Origin: Pyrrhosoma nymphula
Taxonomy: Eukaryota; Arthropoda; Insecta; Odonata; Coenagrionidae
Direction: 5' to 3'
Assembly (NCBI GenBank): GCA_963573305.1
Contig: OY754327.1
Coordinates: 142,206,855 to 142,270,854 of the forward strand
Length of the DNA stretch: 64,000 nucleotides
Shown here: piece by piece, positions 56,900 to 64,000 of the stretch
Layout: each line of letters starts with the position of its first letter
How positions within the stretch are numbered: position 1 is the first letter of the stretch
Notes under the pieces: model-generated
Database searches by the model: none
What the model was told of the DNA's origin: nothing
Seen by the model: only the letters and a program-made list of their open reading frames with translations
Position numbers and translations under genes: made by a program

Positions 56900-57909
56900 T
56901 AAAGAAAAGGTAGTCTAAATGCGACTAATGATGAATCGAAATGAAAGGTTAAAATAAGTAACGAATTTTCAGAAACTTTCAAAGTAAATACAGGGGTCCA
57001 ACAAGGAGATGGTTTTTCACCATTACTGTTTAATTTGGAAATAGAAAGAACACTGAGAAAGACAAAAGAGTTAAATGAAGGCTTGTTAGTGGGCACCAAA
57101 GTCAATGTACTGGCATTTGGAGATGACGTCACCTTTCTAGCAGAAGACGAGGATAGCCTCAAAAACCTGGCTATGGAATTGCTATCTCAAGCAAGACTAG
57201 TGGGGCTAGAAGTAAATGAAGAAAAAACCAAATATCTAAAAGTAGGACGAAACCCAGAAGGAATAGCCAACTTGGAAGTTAACACACACCAATTTCAAAG
57301 AAGTAAGGATTTTAAGTACCTCGGTGTCACTATTGACCAATACAACAATGAAGAAGCTGAAATAGAAACAAGACTTTTAAATGGGAACAAATGCTATTGG
57401 GCATTACAAAAACTATTGAGGAACAAAATTCTATCAAGAAAGACTAAAGAAACAGTCTACAAAACAATTACAAGGCCAGTAGTCCTATAAGGCTCAGAGA
57501 TATGGGCAATCAGTAAAAAGACGGAAAAGAAACTTATCACCTTTGAAAATAAAATGCTTAGGACAATGGACCAATAAAAGAAGAGGAACAGTGGTGAGTT
57601 AGGAAAAACAAGGAGCTAAGATAACTCTACAAGGGAGCAGACATCGTGGCAGAAGCAAAATGTAGAAGACTGAGATGGGCGGGCCATGCAAATAGAAGAG
57701 AGGATAGTTCATTATTGAAAACCATAATGAAGGGGAGACCAACAGGAAAAAGACCTCCAGGAAGACCAAGACTGAGGTGGACCGACCAGATGCTGAGGGA
57801 AATTAGGAAAATAGGAGCGGATGAAAACACTATGCAGGACAGGCTGAGGTGGAGACAAGTGGTTGACGAGGCCAAAAACCTCTTACGGTTTGAATGGCCA
57901 CCTAAGTAA
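56900..57909 (+). pseudogene. Non-LTR reverse transcriptase, C-terminal half, decayed
   Basis: RT motifs in order: NTGVQQGDGFSPLLFNLEIE (motif B, 'GVxQGxxxSPxLFN'), VNVLAFGDDVTFLAEDE (motif C, with GDD in place of ADD), LEVNEEKTKYLKVG (motif D), FKYLGVTIDQYNNEEAEI, then KLLRNKILSRKTKETVYKTI and RPVVL-stop-GSEIW. The C-terminal segment, after two frame disruptions (57490-57650), reads RLRWAGHANRRED, KRPPGRPRLRWTDQ and LRWRQVVDEAKN, ending in TAA at 57907-57909. The endonuclease and the RT fingers are absent. Stops at about 57488 and 57575 disable it. Clade not assigned; the motif order fits the RTE/I-like group. Confidence 0.85.
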
Positions 57910-59721
57910 GTAATTACCTACTCAACCACTTTCTCTGGCGCTTATGTTACCCTTGCTCTCTGTTTTGAAAACACGCTGGTAATTAATTGGCCCTTCACCA
58001 CACCTTCACGTTTTATCCAAAGGCACTTTTTTCTTGCAAGCACCAATTACTGATTAGGTAATTATCAATTTTCTATTTTAAAGGTTGACCTTTCATGACA
58101 TTAGACGGCCATGAAAATGTTTCGATTGTATTCAGTATTGTCAAAGTATTCAATTATTCCGTAAAAGTGGACAAAAAATGGGTTGTAGTCTGAATGACTT
58201 TTTTCTTCGCATTGTGATATTGGTATAGAGATACGTACGTTTTCTAAATTTGTTCCTAAGTCCTCTCGAAACGGGCTTCGAAAATTGAAACTCATTCTAT
58301 GTAGCCTATTTATTTATATTTTCTCCAACTAGTTTCGAGACCACCAGTTGCCATCGTACATTTTTATGCGGCGCCTGTGCATTTATTTAATATCTGCTCA
58401 TGGTCCAATCTTGGAAAACTAAGAAATAACTCTTTGCGGGTGCATTGAATAACGTTACGATAATTTTAGATGACAGATTGTTTATTCCCTCTGGTTGATT
58501 ATGATAGCTTTTGGTAATGGGATAAATAATGTGAGGTGAAGTGTCTGGTGCCCCTGCCTTGTAAGTTATGGGTTCTAGTGGAGCCTCATTGGAAATCCAG
58601 ACCCAAACCCAAGGTCCGAGCCAATGTTTTCTGTGAATTATGCTACCCATATCTATGCACATGGGTTAAGGAATTTCCTCATGACGTTCGGCATATTACC
58701 AATAGTGTTCTACAGTCGTAAACCATACCATCACTTGTAATATATCGCACGTATCAAACCCATTCTATACGAGCAGTGAGATTACTGATTTCCCATCCCG
58801 GCCCTGGCTCGAATCCGACCGTGGCGGAGAGTTTTCAGCGAACTCCGGATCCCTTCTCGGGTGCCATTTGGAGACAATTCGAAGTACAGTCCTCCGCTCG
58901 TAGAATGACACGTTGGACTGGGAATCCCTTGATGATTTTTGTTAAGACTATGCAAGTGCCGAATTTTATCCTTATTTGGTCATTCTTTCCATTTAATGTG
59001 CCAGAGATGAATATGATGATAATTCCCGACGAGCACCTCATAAAGATAAAGTCATTTTTATTAACCCGGAGTTTACCAAAGATGGTCCTCGATTCTTCTA
59101 AATTCACTAGATCATCCATTAACTTTTAATAGTTCCTCTTTAATCAACCTATTCATATGATGTCAGTTTCTATTGATAATACGGACTTCTGGTTACATAC
59201 TTGTGCTGAGCATTTCATATAATACAATAATTGTCTATGCTTGACCAATTTATTAGAGCGCCAATAATTTTCAGTGAAAATGTGGCGTAAAATAAGGGGA
59301 TTCAACAATATGTGATATTCGTGCTATTGGCATTCATAGAGAGGTAGTGAGCCATCTTAAATGGAAAAGATATATCTACGGGTAATACGGGTAACCTCTG
59401 CCTAAATAATTGAGCAATTCGTTATTCATGTACCTCTGAAAATCGCAGCACTGCCTTCAGAAATTTTTTTTAATGGAATCTCATTACAGCTTCTTTCAAT
59501 GAACATTGAAGAATCACACCGCAATGCCTTCAGCCAATGAGCTGGCGTTTTCAACTCTCAGTGAAGTTTTGTGTTTTCTTTAACTCGAAACTCATGTGAG
59601 ATAGGTTGAATAGGTACCTCGGATTTGTTATTAGCTAAGCCCTAGTGAAATTTCATTGCTATCGACAGGTAAATGCATAAAAAAACACTGTTTTCCAGAG
59701 ACTGTTTTGCGGACGGGAGAA
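57910..59721. other. No gene seen; possible tRNA-like patch
   Basis: At about 58800-58840 GGCTCGAATCCGACCGTGGC resembles a tRNA-type B box with flanking sequence typical of SINE heads, but no A box is found at the right distance, so no SINE is called. Confidence 0.35.
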
Positions 59722-59725
59722 TTAA

Positions 59726-60253
59726 GGCTGGTTTACGATTGGCGTCAAGGTTAACTTCAACGCCTCCCTCATACTGAGCTCATGGATTCTTATGGATGCA
59801 CTTACGATCACGTGAAAGTGTATAAAGTCAATGTTTAAGTTCAGCCAGTGTTAACTTTCGCCTTCAGGTTTGGATGCAGCGCATGCGCAGTGTTTGCTTC
59901 GGACATAGTTTCTCATTTGCCTGCCGCGTTTCACTTTGCCTCACTGCGAACCTTCTGGCAGACAATTTGCCATACAAGTAATGACATGCATACGTTGTAA
60001 CAGAAATAAAGAGCCGATAATACTCGTAGTCGTCCATGATGTTGTTCTTTCGTCGATGCTAAACAACTCCACGGTTGGTGGTGCTTGGCAGCATATTATA
60101 AATCGGTTGCAACGGCTTCCAGCCGATGGTTAAAGAAGGTGACCGATGATTACCGACGCACATTCCATTTGGCGGATAATTTTAAACCAAAGACGTGAAC
60201 GTGAGACCAATTCACGGTTAACGTTTGAAGTTGGCGCCTGTCGTAAACCAAAC
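59726..60253. mobile_element. TTAA-flanked inverted-repeat element, 528 bp
   Basis: Ends GGCTGGTTTACGA (59726 on) and TCGTAAACCAAAC (to 60253) are inverted, differing by two bases near the tip. An inner inverted pair (GGCGTCAAGGTTAACTTCAA versus GGTTAACGTTTGAAGTTGGC) extends the arms to about 45 bp. TTAA lies immediately outside both ends (59722-59725 and 60254-60257). TTAA is the piggyBac target; a PIF/Harbinger 3-bp TTA/TAA target is the alternative. No transposase frame. Confidence 0.7.
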
Positions 60254-60257
60254 TTAA

Positions 60258-61149
60258 CCATGCTGCACATCAGTGTTTGCTCTTCAATATCAGCCTTTCA
60301 CTCCTCCCGTGATTTAAGCATACAGCCCAATCCTTATGACTTCCAATTCTATCGTTAGAATCGCTGCGTCATTGGGCGCCATTAGGTAATTTATAATGCA
60401 ATCCATACCTCTCATACATAGGTCGCCGTTAATACCTAACCATTCAGATTGCATCACCACCCTGCTTCAAATTTAAGATAAGTTGCCAATAACTCCAGTG
60501 ATTCGCATTTGTACCTCATTGAAGAAGTGGAAATTTTGTGGTCATCACTTGAATAGCATTTTTGGGATTAAGTATCAAAAGCACTCATTTTTTTAGTGTT
60601 CCGCATAGTGTTTCTATGTATTCTAAAATTCGCACCGTGATCAAATGAAATCAGCTGAGTTTTGGATTTATTGATTTATTTTTACGGTTTTTGTTCGAAA
60701 ATCTTCCATGTTCAACTTGTTACATAGGTACCCATTTTTTGTGTTTTTTGTGTGCGTCCTATTGTGTTTTTTAATTCAATATTGTAAACTCATATATAGT
60801 TATTATTATTCAGGAAATTAGGTAAAAATATTTACTTTGTATAAAATGCATCAGTAATTTTCAGGCCGGGTTATTGGTTATGGTAGAGGTCAAAGTATTT
60901 AGACCCAACGAAGCTGGTGTAATTAATTCCGGATAATAAATAGAAACGGTTAATTAGTTAGTGAATCAGGAAATAGTGGTCAATTACTTTACCTGATTCT
61001 TTTTTATATTATATTTTTATATCGCTTTCTCCTAGTAGTACATCTCAGTTCAACTACCTACCATATTATTATTACCTGCTCGTGAATCGTTCCAGAGAGA
61101 TTTGATACTCAGAAGGACTCAAACATTGGGTATAGATGGGTGCCAATGG
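60258..61149. other. No gene seen
   Basis: AT-rich sequence with no recognised feature. Confidence 0.4.
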
Positions 61150-61225
61150 TCAATTCTCGAGTTTGAACCCAGGACTTTCACTCAGAATTTCAAGTTCCTA
61201 ACCATTGGGCTACCTCACTGTCTAT
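61150..61225 (-). mobile_element. tRNA-derived SINE head
   Basis: On the minus strand an RNA polymerase III A box TAGCCCAATGG (61212-61202) and B box GGTTCAAACTC (61169-61159) are separated by 33 bp, close to tRNA spacing, but the flanks do not fold into a full cloverleaf. This is the usual 5' head of a tRNA-derived SINE. The body probably continues to lower coordinates (to about 61070); its tail is not identified. Confidence 0.6.
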
Positions 61226-62553
61226 AGTAGATGGGTGGTAGGGTAATTTCGCCACGTATGTACGTAAGAATTTAACAGTTGTCATCATTATAAAAACATT
61301 CAAAAGTCCGCGAAGTGGAATTACATATTTTGAAACCCCTAATATTGTGGGAGTAGCTCGAAATAAAGTTTTTGCTGTGTTAAAATCATCTTCAATTCTT
61401 TTCTGTGTTAAATTCATCCGATAGAGAGTTTAAATAATTATAGCCTAATAAAAGAGCAATATTAAAAATTATATCGTGATGGAATACAAAATCTCAATTC
61501 CTGTTCGGAATGAAGCTTCAAAATTGCTTGCCTTGATTTTTCTCTTGGTTCTGATTCCTTTGCTTTAAAATAAAAATAGTCTCTGATAGGGAAACTCCTA
61601 ATCAAAATACTATAATTGAAACATAGTTTCTCCTGCACTAGAATATGGGGCAGGGAAATACTGCCTTGAATATAATTTGTAGTGAAAGCTATTGTGAAAC
61701 CATAGAAATGAAGCCACGGAGATCGCGTGACGTCACCTCAGTTATATCTGGCTTCCCCCAGATCTAGCGAATACTTAGGGAACGAAAAAATGAGATCTCT
61801 TGAAATCGATTATAAACCAAAGGTATTTTAAAAGAATTTTCCATTGAATACTGCTCAAAATTTTCCATTTTAGCGTTGTATTAGTAATTTAAGCGAGGTC
61901 CCGGATGATCTCGCAACATAACTACAATTAAATCAGAAATTTCCACAGCAGGATAATGCAATATACGTATTTGTGACAGCGACCTACCGCAGCCCTCCGA
62001 TCTTTGGCGTGAGCGTTAAACCTTCCACACGCTAGCTGACATGTAATTAATAATTTCACTGGAGTTTTGCGTCCGCCGGGAAGTTTGATCTGAAATTAAT
62101 CAACGGAAAAGGATTGGAGAATGGAATGAATATGAACGTTCATATTTGTGATTTGCTAATCCCACGCGTCGTACTCTTCATTGCTGATTCATGTGCCATA
62201 TTTGCCAACTTCCTGATAGGCACGTGTTTATTTCAACGCGTATGTATTCCGAAACATGCCAGTGCTGCTTTTTTAAAAAATATTTACAGAGTAGTTTAAA
62301 GTGAAATAATGTGTACAGCTCCGCGTCTATTCTTCTTGGGATTTTCCACCGGGTTAAATGGGTAAAAATTATCGACGACGACGACGGATCATCGTATTCC
62401 GGATAAATGTCGTTGAATTTATGTACGGCAAGCTTATAAACTGGGTACAACAATCAAGTGACTCCTGATTGGTCGAAGGTGGAAATTTGAAAATTTGCGG
62501 CAACGGAAAGGAGTGTCCATTCCATTATTCCGAATTGTCTTTACAATGGAGTT
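61226..62553. other. No gene seen
   Basis: AT-rich. 61960-62105 is a mixed-composition patch with several TAAT motifs (possible non-coding conserved DNA). Confidence 0.35.
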
Positions 62554-62880
62554 TCAAGAGTTGCAGAGATGAAAACCAGCGTTACGATTGAAATTATTCT
62601 TTTTCAGCCTGATCTCAATGGCTTTCTTTGCCAGTCTATCCCAATAATTGTTGGAACGGCAAAAAATCCTGTCGATATATCATTTGGTACTGTGGTCGAG
62701 ACTAATGCAGTGTTCAGCTAAAGTAGATTTGCTGGGCTTTCCAAGCCTCAAATGTCTCTCGTGTTCTTTAAGCCTCGCAGCAATAGTTCTTCAATTCTTC
62801 TTCTCGCAGACTTGGCCAAATTTGCAAGGAATCTGATGCTTATATGTCGGTACTTTTTGCCAATTTAAACTGGTGGAAAC
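62554..62880 (-). pseudogene. Second Penelope-like GIY-YIG endonuclease relic
   Basis: The minus frame reads TYKHQIPCKFGQVCEKKN, a stop, RTIAARLKEHERHLRLGKPS, STLAEHCISLDHSTK, a stop, then YWDRLAKKAIEIRLKKNNFN and RNAGFHLC, ending in TGA at 62556-62554. The order 'Y-K-I-P-C-x-C-G-x-x-Y', 'R-x-K-E-H', 'A-E-H' and 'K-E-x-I-E-I-x-L' is that of GIY-YIG endonucleases of PLEs. GIY and YIG themselves are eroded (YIG reads CEK), while the KEH and the IEI Glu survive. It is a different lineage from the copy at 51415-51750. No RT is recognised upstream. Confidence 0.75.
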
Positions 62881-63189
62881 CCCGAGAAGAATTAACACGA
62901 ACCATTCGCTGGAAAAGCATTAAAGCTTTTACAAAATGTACAGCTTTTTACGCCCAGATGTTCTAACAAGGGACACTGATTTCCACATTTCAATACATAT
63001 GCAAAAATGCCTCAGAGAATTCGAGGGAGTTTTTGGCCGACTTTGGCAATAATCCTATCATTGTTTTTAAAACAAAAAAATGAAAGTCATTCGAGTAACA
63101 CATTTAGAACATGCATTACAACTTCAATGTGTAACACTGTCTTTACATGCATTACAATGTAAAAGTCATTTTATAAAATTTTTAATCTA
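62881..63189. other. No gene called
   Basis: Possibly PLE sequence upstream (in minus orientation) of the endonuclease relic: KVGQKLPRIL at about 63045 loosely resembles the PLE linker. Otherwise AT-rich. Confidence 0.3.
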
Positions 63190-63346
63190 TTAAACTTTAT
63201 CATCATGTGTAGGCGTTTTATCTTTTACATTTTTTATTTCCACAATGGGCAAAGGCAGAAGGTACTCTTCAGTAGGATGCAGTTTGTAGTTTTTCAAAGA
63301 ATTTCGCAATAAATCGCAATCCTCAACATGTAATAAGATAACAGTA
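63190..63346 (-). CDS. Candidate terminal coding exon, unrecognised
   Basis: The minus-strand acceptor ttgctattttttctgagcag (ending at 63347) is followed by an open frame of 52 codons that ends in TAA (63192-63190), with a TAG close behind. The peptide contains LLHVEDCDLLRNSLKNYK, then EEYLLPLPIVEIKN and DKTPTHDDKV, and is not low-complexity. No family is recognised. A retroelement fragment is possible, since a PLE relic lies 300 bp downstream on the same strand. Confidence 0.35.
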
Positions 63347-63670
63347 CTGCTCAGAAAAAATAGCAATTTGACATTCCCATTGAATGATTGATCAAAAATG
63401 GGCCGGAAAGGACTTCGCTTAATAATTAGAAATTAATTTATAAGAGCCAATAATTTACTTCAACTATATTTAGCAATTCGCCCATAGTTAAGGAGAAATA
63501 AGAAAAGGCTGCCTTTGGTACAATTTATAGTTTCAAAATTTTCCATAAATATACGTCTTAATATAAATCTGCAGCTAAGAAGCGCTTTCACAGAACATAC
63601 TTATCACTAGTAACAAGGTATGCCGATGCAATGAAAAGCAGGTGTGTGTAATAATTATTTATCGGTATCA
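63347..63670. other. No gene seen
   Basis: AT-rich sequence before the GC-rich end of the window. Confidence 0.4.
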
Positions 63671-64000
63671 AAGAGATGCAAACATCTGAGGGAAAGGCTT
63701 AGCACACGGGGATAAATCTCAACCGCACGTCTGGCAGCGCGCGTTAGGAGATTGTTGGGAGGAGAGACCTTCTTCTCAGCGGGGCGGGTCCTGAGGCAGG
63801 AGCTAGTTTTCCGGCCGGAGAAGGCCCTTCCGCAAGAAACGGAGCGTGCATTCAAGGAGTGTGTCTGTGTGTGTGTTTGTGCCCGAGAGTGAGAGGAATG
63901 TGGGATGTTGGGAAGAGTTTCGGAAGGGGGAGATGGGCGTGCCAGTCTAAGACGTGGGCCCGGGAGCGAAATGAAGACGTGAAAGGAGATTTGGCGCGGG
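63671..64000. promoter_or_regulatory. GC-rich end of window, possible CpG-rich promoter region
   Basis: Abrupt rise in GC and CpG (GCAGCGCGCGTTAGGAG, GGCCGGAGAAGG, GTGGGCCCGGGAGCG) with a (GT)n run at about 63861-63880. The minus frame at 63655-63855 (66 codons, Arg/Ser/Leu-rich) could be part of a first exon reading into the window or a chance frame. It is cut by the window edge. Confidence 0.25.

Noticed and set aside
58790..58840. GGCTCGAATCCGACC as a second SINE/tRNA head
   Set aside because: No A box was found upstream at tRNA spacing; only noted in the stretch entry.
1..64000. CRISPR arrays, operons, ribosome-binding sites, rRNA genes
   Set aside because: No regularly spaced repeats or rRNA-like conserved sequence; the mobile-element content shows a eukaryotic nuclear genome.

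Overview
This window is AT-rich, gene-poor eukaryotic DNA, most probably from an arthropod and likely an insect. The inference rests on the mobile-element mix: a mariner with SETMAR-type transposase, several non-LTR retrotransposon relics (RTE-like, CR1/L2/jockey-like, R2-like), two Penelope-like elements (PLEs) with GIY-YIG endonucleases, hAT-type and TTAA-flanked inverted-repeat elements, and a tRNA-derived SINE head. No complete host gene is visible. The region reads like intergenic DNA or very long introns.

Layout. At 0-3.4 kb there is a hairpin with a hammerhead-ribozyme-like core (398-490), a retrotransposon tail (1606-1760) and an internally deleted mariner with perfect 32-bp ends (2361-3341). 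At 3.4-9.1 kb there is AT-rich DNA, a GC-rich island edged by (CT)n/(GA)n, a hAT-type terminus, and a 1.46-kb near-perfect palindrome (7641-9100) carrying a hammerhead-like core in each arm. At 9-21.8 kb the sequence is mostly unassigned, with one RTE-like relic. A 1.9-kb non-autonomous hAT (22038-23974) follows. At 24-46 kb there are short retroelement relics, a 1-kb inverted-repeat element (32319-33365), a diverged direct repeat (about 41.69-42.32 kb) and several candidate exons supported only by splice-site geometry.

The densest part is 46501-52075. It holds a 5'-truncated PLE interrupted by a 5'-truncated two-ORF non-LTR element (47172-50479). That insertion is flanked by a 7-bp target duplication, and removing it restores the PLE reading frame across the junction. 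The PLE linker also contains RTE debris. The PLE ends in a GIY-YIG domain and a hammerhead-like 3' motif.

At 54.4-64 kb there are a TA microsatellite, the best host-exon candidate (55541-55732, minus; 192 nt, open, phase 1-1), another non-LTR relic, a 528-bp TTAA-flanked element, a tRNA-SINE head, a second PLE endonuclease relic (minus), a candidate terminal exon (63190-63346, minus) and a GC-rich end.

Two threads tie the window together. First, four loci (431-490, the palindrome arms, 30538-30694, 51994-52035) share one architecture: a CNGANRA-type core, one extra base, a perfect stem II, GAA, then a short stem III. This fits PLE-type hammerhead ribozymes and relics of them. Second, most exon-like signals lie on the minus strand, so a minus-strand host gene with long introns is possible but unproven. 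All family calls are from motif recognition by eye; no database search was run.
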